Numbered from the stretch's first letter, positions 9,992 to 20,352 are shown. The stretch: DNA of 64,000 bases from Candidatus Latescibacterota bacterium (GCA_022824945.1 JAJDYX010000023.1:1-64000), one strand, 5' to 3'. A program made the numbers and translations. The notes: generated by a model from the sequence alone, not told the origin.

Positions 9992-10630
9992 ATGAACAAT
10001 GATATCAAAATTATGTTCATGCGTCACGGACGCTCTCGCGCAGATGATGAGAATGTCATTGAGGGCCGATATGATGCACCTCTTACAGACGTGGGGCGTG
10101 AACAAGCTGAAGTCCGAGCAAAGGAACTAAAGGCAAGAAAGATTAAATTTGACAGGATTATTGCAAGCCCATTAAAGCGTGCCTGCGAGACAGCCCAAAT
10201 TGTAGGTAACATCCTGGGTATAGGTGTTGAGTTTGATGAAGACTGGATGGAAAAGGATAATGGTCCAATTGCAGGTTTACCACATCAGGTCGCCAGAGCC
10301 AGGTATCCATTACCTGCTTTTCACAATCCCTTTCAACCCCATGTTGTAAGTGCAGATGCAGGAGAAAGTGCCTGGGCATTTCACTGTCGAGCCGCACGGG
10401 CGCTGGAGAAAGTAATCAGACTGGGAAGCGGGCGCTATCTGGTGGTCGCACACGGAGGTATTTTAAATGCCGCATTGCGATGCATAGTCGGTACACAGCC
10501 ATCGGTCAGTGGCCAGGGAATTGAGTTTTCATTTGGGGATACAGGATACATTCAAACGCTTTATAAACCAGATCAACATCTTTGGGTGATTCGTGAATTC
10601 GTTAGTGGTTTTCGAGTCGAAAATACATAG
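9992..10630 (+). CDS. Histidine phosphatase family protein
   Basis: IMFMRHGRSRADDENVIEGRYDAPLTDVGREQAE...ASPLKRACETAQ. Confidence 0.9.
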   Translation: MNNDIKIMFMRHGRSRADDENVIEGRYDAPLTDVGREQAEVRAKELKARKIKFDRIIASPLKRACETAQIVGNILGIGVEFDEDWMEKDNGPIAGLPHQVARARYPLPAFHNPFQPHVVSADAGESAWAFHCRAARALEKVIRLGSGRYLVVAHGGILNAALRCIVGTQPSVSGQGIEFSFGDTGYIQTLYKPDQHLWVIREFVSGFRVENT

Positions 10631-10642
10631 TAGAGATTCCAC

Positions 10643-11764
10643 ATGTTGAAACCAGCTTTAGCCTTGTTCCTATGGTTCTTTTGCCTTCCCAGCATCGCAA
10701 TGGCACAAGAAACCAGAGAATCTACCCTACCCAATGACTGGCCCTTATCAACACTTGAAGCGGAGGGGATCGATTCAGCACCTATTGTCCAGGTTGCAAA
10801 CCAGATACGCAGCCAAATTTATGAGAACATCCACAGTTTTCTGATCGTCAGAAATGGCAAGCTGGTATTCGAAGCGTATTACACCGGCACGGATGGTGCG
10901 AGGGGCGAGGTCGCGTTCGGCGAGCAAACCCTGCATGATACACGGTCCGTTTCCAAGAGCATCACATCTACACTAACTGGCATCGCCATTGATCGTGGGT
11001 ATATCGACTCTGTGGATGTGCCGATAGCTCGTTTTTTTCCGGAGCATGCCCACCACCTGACGGAGGAGAAAAGGCGAATTACCCTGAAGCATCTACTGAC
11101 GATGACCGCTGGATTTAGCTGGGATCAATCTGGCGCACATAACTCCGAGCCGGGTTCCCTCAATTCCGAAGCGCAGATGGAGAACGCCAGCGACTTCATA
11201 GCGTATGTGCTTTCCAGAGAGATGTCGGACGAACCAGGTTCACGGTTCAATTACAACAGCGGTTGCTACATCTTGCTCGCTGGCGTAATCAAGCGGGCAT
11301 CGGGTATGCATGTGGACAAATTCGCAGATAGCCACCTCTTTGCTCCGCTCGGAATCAATCATTCTGAATGGTGGTACACCAAAAGTGGTTTGCCCCAAAC
11401 GCATGCTGGCTTGCGACTCAGGCCGCGCGATATGGCCAGGATCGGCCAACTCTATGTAGATAACGGGCGTTTTCAGGGCAGGCAGATTGTATCAGCAGCC
11501 TGGATCAGCGAGTCGGCAAAAGGGCATTACGGCAACAATCGATACGGGTTTGGCTGGTGGCTCGATCATTTTCCATACCGCGGGCGATCAGTTGACGTTC
11601 TTGCTGCCGAAGGAAACGGCGGTCAGTTCATCTTCGCTATCCCAGAGTTGTCTCTGGTCATCGTCTTCACAGGTGGCAACTACGGCTCGTCTGTAGCCAA
11701 TCAGGCGTTCCGGATCGCGATTGATCACGTATTACCTGCGGTCAGCGAGACAGATGGCGAATAG
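10643..11764 (+). CDS. Serine hydrolase, beta-lactamase class C fold, secreted
   Basis: Signal peptide; SVSKSITSTLTGIAIDRG (SxxK); FNYNSGCYILLAGVI. Confidence 0.88.
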   Translation: MLKPALALFLWFFCLPSIAMAQETRESTLPNDWPLSTLEAEGIDSAPIVQVANQIRSQIYENIHSFLIVRNGKLVFEAYYTGTDGARGEVAFGEQTLHDTRSVSKSITSTLTGIAIDRGYIDSVDVPIARFFPEHAHHLTEEKRRITLKHLLTMTAGFSWDQSGAHNSEPGSLNSEAQMENASDFIAYVLSREMSDEPGSRFNYNSGCYILLAGVIKRASGMHVDKFADSHLFAPLGINHSEWWYTKSGLPQTHAGLRLRPRDMARIGQLYVDNGRFQGRQIVSAAWISESAKGHYGNNRYGFGWWLDHFPYRGRSVDVLAAEGNGGQFIFAIPELSLVIVFTGGNYGSSVANQAFRIAIDHVLPAVSETDGE

Positions 11765-11787
11765 AATAACAACTAAAAGGATAAACT

Positions 11788-12621
11788 ATGAGCACTTCAG
11801 AATGGCCAGAGCTAACGTCTGAAACACAGGAGTTTTGGGATCAGAATGCTGCCTTTTGGGATGAGTATATGAGGGAAGGCAACCACTTCCACTATCAACT
11901 TATTCGGCCTGCTGCCGAAAGGCTGCTTGCCATAAAGCCAGGGGAAGTGGTTCTGGATGTTGCTTGTGGGAACGGTAATTTCTCTCGCCGACTTGCCACA
12001 TTAGGTGCAGAAGTTGTAGCAATTGATTTTAGCAAGACATTTGTTACTCAGGCTAAGAAGCGAACGTCCGATCAAGCTGACAGAATCACATATCGAGTTA
12101 TCGATGCAACTGATAGGACCCAATTACTCGGTCTCGGTGAAGGTCATTTTGACGCGGTGGTATGCAACCAGGCTTTTATGGATATGGCTACCCTCCAGCC
12201 TCTATTTGCCGCCCTGAGTTCCATATTGAAATTGCAGGGACGTTTCGTCTTCACATTGGCACATCCTTGTTTTCAATCACCAGGAGCAATCAAAATGGTT
12301 GAGGAAGAAGACTGTGACGGTGAAATTGTGGTTCGTCGCTCAGTCAAAATTTCAACTTATATCACACCCACTACGTATCGTGGCATTGGTATAAAAGGTC
12401 AGCCGGTACCCACACGTTATTTTCACAGACCATTGAGTCAGCTTTTTCAAAGTTGCTTTGACGCTGGGTTTGTGATCGATGGCATAGAAGAACCGGTATT
12501 TGAATCAAAACCCAATGAAAAACGATCACTCTCCTGGACAAATTTTGGCGAAATTCCACCTATTCTTGTCGCAAGAACTCGTCGTATGGATAAAAAAAGA
12601 GGGAGAAATGACTACAGATAG
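11788..12621 (+). CDS. Class I SAM-dependent methyltransferase
   Basis: VVLDVACGNGNFSRRLATLGAEVVAIDFSKTF. Confidence 0.9.
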   Translation: MSTSEWPELTSETQEFWDQNAAFWDEYMREGNHFHYQLIRPAAERLLAIKPGEVVLDVACGNGNFSRRLATLGAEVVAIDFSKTFVTQAKKRTSDQADRITYRVIDATDRTQLLGLGEGHFDAVVCNQAFMDMATLQPLFAALSSILKLQGRFVFTLAHPCFQSPGAIKMVEEEDCDGEIVVRRSVKISTYITPTTYRGIGIKGQPVPTRYFHRPLSQLFQSCFDAGFVIDGIEEPVFESKPNEKRSLSWTNFGEIPPILVARTRRMDKKRGRNDYR

Positions 12622-13168
12622 CCACGGACAGCGAAAGCCGCGCCGATTATACCGGGAGGTAATCTACGAGAGCGCGTGGATGAATCTTTATGCCGATAAG
12701 GTAGAGTTTCCTCAAGGCAGGATAATTGATCGCCATTACTTCCTGGATTTTAAGAAGGAGGCAGTTGCTGTACTCGTTGAAAACGATGATGAACAGATAT
12801 TGATGATCGAATCTTACCGATACATAACCGACTCTATTGAGTGGGAGATTCCAGCAGGAAGGATTGAAAAGGGAGAGTCTGTTCTGGAAGCTGCCAGGCG
12901 CGAAGTCATCGAAGAGACAGGGTATGATTCGAGTAATATGGAAGTAATCTACACTTTTCATCCCTCCAATGGTATTTCAAACCAGGTATTCCACATTGCG
13001 AAGTGTTTGGCAACAGGGTCCCGGGGGGAGTTTGACAGGAATGAAGTGAGAAGTGTGAGATGGTTTACTCGTGATGAAGTCAGTCAACTGATCCAGAAAA
13101 GGAGACTCAGGGATGGACTCTCACTGACCGCCCTTTTGCTCGAATTATCTCCCCAAAAATATCGTTGA
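12608..13168 (+). CDS. NUDIX hydrolase
   Basis: GRIEKGESVLEAARREVIEETGY NUDIX box; ATG at 12608 overlaps the upstream gene by 14 bp. Confidence 0.9.
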   Translation: MTTDSHGQRKPRRLYREVIYESAWMNLYADKVEFPQGRIIDRHYFLDFKKEAVAVLVENDDEQILMIESYRYITDSIEWEIPAGRIEKGESVLEAARREVIEETGYDSSNMEVIYTFHPSNGISNQVFHIAKCLATGSRGEFDRNEVRSVRWFTRDEVSQLIQKRRLRDGLSLTALLLELSPQKYR

Positions 13169-13186
13169 ATTATAATTGGAGAATTC

Positions 13187-14500
13187 ATGCCAGACGTAAC
13201 CATTCAAGATCAGATTGATGCGATAATAGAAAAAGCGATAAATGAGAACCAATTGGTGGGAGCATCAGTGGGTGTTATGCGCCACAATGAGGTCATTTTT
13301 GCGCGGGGATATGGCTATGCAGATTTAGATAACAAAGTTGAAGCTACTGAACATACGGTTTACCAGGTTGGCTCAATAACGAAACAGTTTACGGCCCTCG
13401 CCGTCATGATTCTCGTTGAACAGGACAAGGTGAACTTGAATGATATTATGCTGGACTATCTGCCCAATTATCCCCAAAGAGATCATAAAGTCACGATTGA
13501 TCAGCTTCTCAACCATACATCGGGCATCAAGAGCTATACAGACATCGAGAAATTTTGGGAAATATCTGAATGTGATCTTTCCCGAGAGGAGATAGTTGAT
13601 CTGTTCTCATCAGAACCCGTTGAATTTTCACCCGGTGAAAATTTTCAGTACAATAACTCAGGGTATTACCTCCTGGGCATGATAATCGAAAATGTATCTG
13701 GTATGCGCTATGCTGACTTTCTCAAAGCGCATGTATGGCAACCTTTGGAAATGTTTGACACTCACTATTTGGGAAAAAACAAAAACGTCAAGAATCTTGC
13801 AACAGGTTATGATCATAAGGATAATGAATTTGTTCTGGCACGCCCACTCGGTATGGATAACCCATTCTCTGGCGGCTCATTGGGTTCCAGTGCACTAGAC
13901 CTGCTGAAATGGCAGACTGCACTAAACGAGGATCAACTCATATCACGACAAAGCTACAATAAAATGATTGAGCCTGGCCTTTTGACAGGGGGAAAACATA
14001 CGACATACGGATATGGTTTTTTCATGAGCAATCTCAATGGACATCGCAAAATTGAGCATGGCGGAACCATAAACGGATTTCGTGCCCAATTATCTACTTA
14101 TCCCGACGATGGTCTTACTGTCACTGTATTATGCAATCACAACTCTGCTCCACAAGCACAACTTGAAAGTCAGATTTCTCGTCTAATGCTGGGGATCCCT
14201 GAAATCGTAATTGATGAAATCCATATGTCAGAAGATAACCTCGAAATCTATACGGGAACTTACAAGTGGGGGTCAACTATGGCACCCGTGCCATTCCCAG
14301 TATCAGTTGCAGAAGGTACACTCAGAGTAAGTGGTCGTCCACTTCGAGCCATAGGAAACCACACCTTTGTTTTTTCTACCGATCCGTATTACACGGTGAC
14401 TTTCACAGTTAAAGATGGTAAATCTATAAGCTTTCGAGCTGAGAGAGAGGACCAAATAACGGACGCTCTTCGAGTCGAAGATACAAGGAGCCAACAATGA
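13187..14500 (+). CDS. Serine hydrolase, beta-lactamase class C fold
   Basis: YQVGSITKQFTALAVMILVEQ (SxxK); FQYNNSGYYLLGMIIE. Confidence 0.9.
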   Translation: MPDVTIQDQIDAIIEKAINENQLVGASVGVMRHNEVIFARGYGYADLDNKVEATEHTVYQVGSITKQFTALAVMILVEQDKVNLNDIMLDYLPNYPQRDHKVTIDQLLNHTSGIKSYTDIEKFWEISECDLSREEIVDLFSSEPVEFSPGENFQYNNSGYYLLGMIIENVSGMRYADFLKAHVWQPLEMFDTHYLGKNKNVKNLATGYDHKDNEFVLARPLGMDNPFSGGSLGSSALDLLKWQTALNEDQLISRQSYNKMIEPGLLTGGKHTTYGYGFFMSNLNGHRKIEHGGTINGFRAQLSTYPDDGLTVTVLCNHNSAPQAQLESQISRLMLGIPEIVIDEIHMSEDNLEIYTGTYKWGSTMAPVPFPVSVAEGTLRVSGRPLRAIGNHTFVFSTDPYYTVTFTVKDGKSISFRAEREDQITDALRVEDTRSQQ

Positions 14501-15213
14501 AATATCCAGGTGTAAAAGCACTTACATTCGATGTCGGAGGTACTGTTTTTGATTGGAGAGGGACAATTGAGGCTGAACTCCGCGCCTTGTCAGCCGAAAA
14601 AGGTGTAACGTTCGACATACGGCAGTTCGCCACGGACTGGCGCAGTGGTATGTTTGAGATGCTGGCGCGTGTGAAAACCGGCGAGTTGCCGAGGATGAAC
14701 GCCGATGCGATTCATCGGCTCGTACTTGACGATATTCTCGAAAATCACAACACCATTCATCTTTCCGCGAAGGAAAGGGACGACCTGAATCTGGTGTGGC
14801 ACAGGATGAAGACCTGGCCAGATGCCGTTGGCGCAATACACAAATTGCGAGATCATTATTCAGTCATCGTATTAACTGTATTGAGTTACGCAATTGCAGT
14901 AGATTGCTCGAAGTATAACAACCTCAGTTGGGACGGCATATTATCGTGTGAATTCCTTGAGCGATATAAAACAGACACGCGAGCTTATCAACAGGCTGCT
15001 GAACTCCTCGGTTGCGCACCAGATGAAGTGATGATGGTGGCGGCGCATGCGAACGATCTCAAGGGCGCCAAAGACGCAGGCTTAAAAACCGCATACGTAC
15101 ATCGGGAAGACGATTGGTGGAGGGGGTTTCCGACGGATGAGCCTACCCTACCCCCTGAGACCTTTGATGTAAGCGCATCTGACTTCGATGATCTGGTCGA
15201 AAAACTGACCTGA
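14497..15213 (+). CDS. HAD-type hydrolase (haloacid dehalogenase-like)
   Basis: ALTFDVGGTVFDWRGTIE; MMVAAHANDLKGAKDAGLKTAYVHR. Confidence 0.88.
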   Translation: MKYPGVKALTFDVGGTVFDWRGTIEAELRALSAEKGVTFDIRQFATDWRSGMFEMLARVKTGELPRMNADAIHRLVLDDILENHNTIHLSAKERDDLNLVWHRMKTWPDAVGAIHKLRDHYSVIVLTVLSYAIAVDCSKYNNLSWDGILSCEFLERYKTDTRAYQQAAELLGCAPDEVMMVAAHANDLKGAKDAGLKTAYVHREDDWWRGFPTDEPTLPPETFDVSASDFDDLVEKLT

Positions 15214-15993
15214 GTGATTTCAATGGCACACATCGTCGCGCAACTGGATCCAGCAGATTTCGCCGAACTCGCGAATACTCTGGGTGATATCCCCGAGACG
15301 GTGGTGGAAGTACACCTTCTGAGAAAGAAACTGTGCAAGGCCTTTGTAGCAGGCAGTCCCTCCTCCTTCAGCGCGGCTATCGTCCAGAGTCACTTTGATT
15401 CAGAAGAACCCATGGGATTTGGGACCGAGGCGCGAGCACTGTGGGAATTGCTTCAATTGGTGGAAGGCTGGGATTGTATAAGCGTGAATCGACAATGCGC
15501 CAAACCGCTTGGTGATCTGATAGAAAATTCCAACGGAGTAAAAGTACGCTACTATGACGATGTTTATCATTCGTTGACGAGACCAGTCCAACTGTTCACC
15601 CATGACCATGTCCGCGAATTGACTACGCAGGACCGGTCCTTGATTGCCTCTGCCCCTACCGAAATACAGGGTGGTGGCTACGAGAATATGGAAACAATGC
15701 TCTCAGAGGGAATTGTGGCGGGCGCTATTGATGCGGGGCGATTGGTGTCCATAGCCCATACAAGCGGCGTCACTGATCTTCATGGCGAGATTGGTGTCGG
15801 CACTCTTGAACCCTGGCGCAAAAGAGGCCTGTGTAGTGCCGCTGCCTCGATAGTATCGAATCGGCTTCAGAAACAAGGACGAGTTCCGGTTTGGAGCACG
15901 GGAGAGGACAACTTTGCCTCATTACGAGTTGCGGCAAAACTCGGCTTTCGAGAGATCTCCCGCAGGACCTACGTAATTCCGATCAAGAGTTGA
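15214..15993 (+). CDS. GNAT family N-acetyltransferase
   Basis: IGVGTLEPWRKRGLCSAAASIVSNRLQKQGRVPVWSTGEDNFASLRVAAKLGF. Confidence 0.75.
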   Translation: MISMAHIVAQLDPADFAELANTLGDIPETVVEVHLLRKKLCKAFVAGSPSSFSAAIVQSHFDSEEPMGFGTEARALWELLQLVEGWDCISVNRQCAKPLGDLIENSNGVKVRYYDDVYHSLTRPVQLFTHDHVRELTTQDRSLIASAPTEIQGGGYENMETMLSEGIVAGAIDAGRLVSIAHTSGVTDLHGEIGVGTLEPWRKRGLCSAAASIVSNRLQKQGRVPVWSTGEDNFASLRVAAKLGFREISRRTYVIPIKS

Positions 15994-16069
15994 GCAAACC
16001 AAACCTGGTTTGATGCGATAAAATTTCTGCAAAATTTAGTTCTGGCGTAGCACAAAAGGAGAAAGCCAC

Positions 16070-16702
16070 TTGGAAGAAGCCGCTCATGTTTGGGATCCGC
16101 TCTCCCCCACGGAGGCACAGGAACTATTCTCTGGGCTATCTGCATCCTGGTGGATTTCTGGCGGATGGGCTATTGATCTCTTTGTCGGTCACCAGACACG
16201 TCCTCATGGGGACCTGGACGTTCTGATCCTCAGGGACGATCAACTCATATTCCAGGAACACCTTTCTAATTGGGATCTAAGCGACAGGAGATCGCCAGAG
16301 TTTACAACGTGGTCCAAAGGCGAATTCCTGAATCCACCCATTAATGACATTTGGGGACGCCGCACACCGGAATCCCCCTGGGCGATCCAGCTAATGCTTA
16401 TGGAAACAGACGGGGATTCGTGGGTTTTCCGTCGTGAACCCAAGATCACCGGGCCAATTTCCTCCCTGGGACGGATAACCAAATCCGGAATACCTTATCT
16501 CTCTCCGCAGATTCAGCTTCTCTACAAGGCGAATAATCTACAGATCGATCGGAATAACGCCGACTTCAGGAATACTCTTCCGCTCCTCAATTACAAGGAA
16601 GCTGCATGGCTAAGACGATGTTTGGAACTACGATATCCTGGACACGAGTGGATATCAAAGCTGAGTCAAAGGATGAAAGACCTGAGCAAACCTGAGCCAT
16701 GA
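16070..16702 (+). CDS. Nucleotidyltransferase, aminoglycoside adenylyltransferase-like
   Basis: WWISGGWAIDLFVGHQTRPHGDLDVLILRDD. Confidence 0.78.
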   Translation: MEEAAHVWDPLSPTEAQELFSGLSASWWISGGWAIDLFVGHQTRPHGDLDVLILRDDQLIFQEHLSNWDLSDRRSPEFTTWSKGEFLNPPINDIWGRRTPESPWAIQLMLMETDGDSWVFRREPKITGPISSLGRITKSGIPYLSPQIQLLYKANNLQIDRNNADFRNTLPLLNYKEAAWLRRCLELRYPGHEWISKLSQRMKDLSKPEP

Positions 16703-17700
16703 AAAGGCAGGTTCTGGTTAATAACAATGTCGCTACAGGAAGTATTTCCGATAGAATCCCACTACGCAAAAACTGTCTCCCTTTGATGAGGAATATATGT
16801 AATATGTCTCGGATCAACAAAAAGACTCTTACAGCCTATTTGTCTTGGGCAATTGATAGAGATATTACAGTAGAAAAGTGGACAACGCTCTCAGGTGGAA
16901 TTCATCAAAACCTTCATATTTACACTCGTAGCAATACTGGCAAACAAGAGTATGTCATTCGAGTGATGCCATTCGCCCGAAATAATATGCTCCCATATGA
17001 TATGCAAACAGAATATTTCGCACTCAAAGATCTTGAAAAAGTTGATTTATCAACGCCAAAAGTTTGGGGTCTTGACCTCGAAGGTCAGTTTCTTGGGCAG
17101 GCTGTTTTTGCAATGGAATTCGTAGAAGGAATATCCGTTTTAGATGCGGCATCAGATTCGCCGAAAGAAATTCCGCGTTTATTCACTGAAGCGATCTGGA
17201 AAATGAACCAGATTTCTCCAGATCAAGTTCCAAGTGTAGCTACCAAAGATCCAAATCCTCAAGGAATTTCAAATCCACTTTCCTGGGTTCAAAACCAATT
17301 GCCACTCTCTCAGTTACCACACTTGTTGACAAAGGCATATGATTTTCTTGAAAGACAGAAACCAGAGAAATTACCTCGCAAAGTCTTTGGAAACGGAGAC
17401 GTTGGTCCACAGAATTTTATCTGTCGTCCCGAGAAGATCATAGCCATAATTGATTGGGAATTTGTTGGGTTCAATGATCCACTGAGTGAATTGATGCTAT
17501 TGCACTCTTGGCCTGAAGAGAAACCATTCCTGAAAGAATACCCTATCGATAGGATCTATTGTGAAATTGCGGATATTGATCCTGAAATATTGCATTGGTA
17601 TGAAATGCTATCAAATGTAACCGGATGGATTTACTCGTCCAGGGATGGACAAATGAATCGAGCGAAGGTTTTTGAGTCGCGCTTGGAAGAAGCCTTATAA
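16699..17700 (+). CDS. Phosphotransferase family (APH-like kinase)
   Basis: VFGNGDVGPQNFICRPEKIIAIIDWEFVGFNDPLSELMLL; ATGA overlap with the upstream gene (alternative start 16804). Confidence 0.8.
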   Translation: MKRQVLVNNNVATGSISDRIPLRKNCLPLMRNICNMSRINKKTLTAYLSWAIDRDITVEKWTTLSGGIHQNLHIYTRSNTGKQEYVIRVMPFARNNMLPYDMQTEYFALKDLEKVDLSTPKVWGLDLEGQFLGQAVFAMEFVEGISVLDAASDSPKEIPRLFTEAIWKMNQISPDQVPSVATKDPNPQGISNPLSWVQNQLPLSQLPHLLTKAYDFLERQKPEKLPRKVFGNGDVGPQNFICRPEKIIAIIDWEFVGFNDPLSELMLLHSWPEEKPFLKEYPIDRIYCEIADIDPEILHWYEMLSNVTGWIYSSRDGQMNRAKVFESRLEEAL

Positions 17701-17833
17701 AGAAAATTGAGGGATGGACACGATATGACAAAGTATAGTGACACAGTCATGAGGTTTGCGATGGACGAGGACGCCGAATGGTGCAATCATACGCTTTTAA
17801 CTGCATAGCCGCAACTCTCTTCCCCATTAATGG

Positions 17834-18934
17834 ATGCAAAATACAATGCATGTAACTGATCTCACCCACTCCCAGCTTCAGAGCTACCGAGCCATCTGGG
17901 GAAGTTTTACAGACTTCGGTTGGACTTTTGCAGGTCCAGAAAGAACATTTGGTTTCTATGGGAGACTAAGAGTACATGAAACGGGATCGATTGATCTTCT
18001 CGATCTATGTGTCGCCTGCTCCGGAAAGCATTCAGAGAACGAACCATCCCCTGAGGTTGTAGCACTCAAGGATGCGCTCCGTCGATCTCAATTCAAACAT
18101 GGAGAATGGAAACAATTCCAGATCGATTTCAAATCCAGGACAACTCATCGTGGGACCACAGAGAGTCATCTTGTTCTAACCTGCGGAAACGCAGATGACC
18201 TCAGGGATCTTTACTTTGAACAAATTCGACCAAAACCCGCAGCCTCTGGTAATCCTCTTTTAGAGCAGAACAATTACTATCCTGTGAGTCAGAGAGCAAG
18301 CCCTGCTGAAGCGAAGGAAGTCTCACTGCAAGAACTATCCTCCCTCCTCTCTCAAAATCCTGCAATCGCGATCACTGGCGCAGGCATCTCAACGGGCAGT
18401 GATATTCCGAGCTTTAGGGGAGAGAAAGGATTGGAACGGCATTTCCCGCTGCATGAACCATTTCCAGGTACAGTTGCGAATCTGATGATCGAGAAACCAT
18501 ACAGACTAGCTCAGGTACTCGCGCAGTTCCAGGCTGCGTTCATTCAGGCAGGGCCGAATGCTGCCCACAAGGCACTGGCACATCTCGAAGAGATCGGTAC
18601 AATCCGCCTCATCATCACCGGGAACGATGACAAACTCCATGAACGGGCGGGATCCAGGCGGGTACACCTGAAAAGCCATACGTATTTCGAACCTGACGGA
18701 AAGGGGTGGAATTGGTTAAAAGAAGGAAAAATACTCCTCGCCATTGGCCTGGGCAGAGATGAGCATGGCTTGATCAGTTATTGCCGTGATCAAGGGATTC
18801 TGATTACAGCAATCTCGCCAAATAGGCCCGAATTTCTGCATCGAGAGGATCTATATCTAAAAGGCAAAGCAGAAGACATACTTCCCCTCCTCAAAGATAA
18901 AAACCTCAACTATACGACTGGAGAGTCTGAATGA
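17834..18934 (+). CDS. SIR2-like NAD-binding domain fused to an unassigned N-terminal domain
   Basis: AIAITGAGISTGSDIPSFRGEKGLERHF and LIITGNDDKLHERAGSRRVHL sirtuin-like motifs; ~160-aa N-terminal region unassigned. Confidence 0.72.
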   Translation: MQNTMHVTDLTHSQLQSYRAIWGSFTDFGWTFAGPERTFGFYGRLRVHETGSIDLLDLCVACSGKHSENEPSPEVVALKDALRRSQFKHGEWKQFQIDFKSRTTHRGTTESHLVLTCGNADDLRDLYFEQIRPKPAASGNPLLEQNNYYPVSQRASPAEAKEVSLQELSSLLSQNPAIAITGAGISTGSDIPSFRGEKGLERHFPLHEPFPGTVANLMIEKPYRLAQVLAQFQAAFIQAGPNAAHKALAHLEEIGTIRLIITGNDDKLHERAGSRRVHLKSHTYFEPDGKGWNWLKEGKILLAIGLGRDEHGLISYCRDQGILITAISPNRPEFLHREDLYLKGKAEDILPLLKDKNLNYTTGESE

Positions 18935-19533
18935 ATACATGGCGCGAATTGACATTCCCGACCAATGCCTTGAAGGAAACGGTAATCGTTATCGAGGATA
19001 ATCGTGCGAACATACTCGCCGATCCACTTCGTTGGCTCATCCTCGAAACCCTTGGCGACGGAAAGTCGGTTGCAGAAATTTCGCGAACATTGGAAATCAC
19101 CGATGCCCGAGTGCTATACCACTTGAAAAAGCTGGCAGAAACAGGTGTCGTACAATTGGAGAAAGATGAAACTGGTCCCCATGAATGGCGTTGTTCGCCA
19201 GCAGCGGACAAAATTCGCGTTCGAAAGGACCTCCTGAAGAACAACCAGGTTGTAGAGGCCCTGCCAACTGATGTCGTCAGCCAGTTCAATCAAGCATTTC
19301 ACGAAGCTGCCGAAGGCTTGTACGGTTCGACATTCCAGACATCAGTCAATCACAACCGCGCGCGGCTATCTGAAGAACAGGCATCCGAATTTGGTCGTCG
19401 ATTATTGGCACTTATAGAAGAATACTTTCCGCCCGGAAAAGGAGATCGGTCAGGCATCAAATACGGCTTTTACGGTATCCTCACACCGATTGATCTTCAT
19501 CCTCTTGACGACTCTGAAACTGAAAAGAAGTAA
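18931..19533 (+). CDS. ArsR-like winged HTH transcriptional regulator
   Basis: ILADPLRWLILETLGDGKSVAEISRTLEITDARVLYHLKKLAETGVVQLE; 4-bp overlap with the SIR2-like gene. Confidence 0.82.
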   Translation: MNTWRELTFPTNALKETVIVIEDNRANILADPLRWLILETLGDGKSVAEISRTLEITDARVLYHLKKLAETGVVQLEKDETGPHEWRCSPAADKIRVRKDLLKNNQVVEALPTDVVSQFNQAFHEAAEGLYGSTFQTSVNHNRARLSEEQASEFGRRLLALIEEYFPPGKGDRSGIKYGFYGILTPIDLHPLDDSETEKK

Positions 19534-19539
19534 ATCATT

Positions 19540-20352
19540 ATGGCGAAAACAGATTTGCCGATAATTACGCGAAGCAGATTGGTATCTGACTTATCAAAAC
19601 TGGGAATTGTCCCGGGCGATACCCTGATGCTGCACGCTTCTGTCAAGGCCGTCGGCTGGATCGTCGGCGGACCTGATATGGTGATCCAGGCAATTTTAGA
19701 CGTGATTGGACCTGCAGGCACCTTGATGATGTACATAAAATGTGAGGAACCTCTAAACGAAATTGAAGATTGGCCAGAGGACTGGCAAAAAGCGTACATA
19801 GCAGAATGCTCACCGTTTGATCCCCATCGGACACGCGCCTTCCGCAAATGGAGTATTCTCACTGAGTACCTGCGAACATGGCCCGGCGCATATTGCAGCA
19901 ACCATCCCGAAGCAAGAATTGCGGCAGTTGGCGCAAAAGCGAAGTGGATAACATCAGATCATCCCCTACAATTTGGTTATGGCGCAGGCTCCCCACTCGC
20001 AAAGTTGTGCAAAGTCAGGGGGCGAATACTACTGCTTGGACCGCTTTTTGATAGCCTGACAATTCTACATCACGCAGAGCATATTGCCGACGTGCCCAAC
20101 AAAAAAACCGAGCGTTATCGGTGGCCCATCTTACGTGATGGCAAGTGCGAATGGATAGAATTCGAGCAGTTTGACACTTCTGGTGGCATCGTCGATTGGC
20201 CCGATGGCGACTATTTCCTTCGTATTGTAGAGGAGTATATGACCCAGGCAAGCTATACAACGGGACGAGTTGGAGCCGCAGACTCTTATCTATTCGACGC
20301 CAGGAATCTGACCGATTTCGCTGTTGCCTGGTTAGAAAAACATCTCGGTTAG
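19540..20352 (+). CDS. Aminoglycoside N(3)-acetyltransferase-like protein (AAC(3)/Antibiotic_NAT family)
   Basis: GDTLMLHASVKAVGWIVGGPDMVIQAILDVIGPAGTLMMY; NHPEARIAAVGAKAKWITSDHPLQFGYGAGSPLAKL; GRILLLG. Confidence 0.88.
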   Translation: MAKTDLPIITRSRLVSDLSKLGIVPGDTLMLHASVKAVGWIVGGPDMVIQAILDVIGPAGTLMMYIKCEEPLNEIEDWPEDWQKAYIAECSPFDPHRTRAFRKWSILTEYLRTWPGAYCSNHPEARIAAVGAKAKWITSDHPLQFGYGAGSPLAKLCKVRGRILLLGPLFDSLTILHHAEHIADVPNKKTERYRWPILRDGKCEWIEFEQFDTSGGIVDWPDGDYFLRIVEEYMTQASYTTGRVGAADSYLFDARNLTDFAVAWLEKHLG

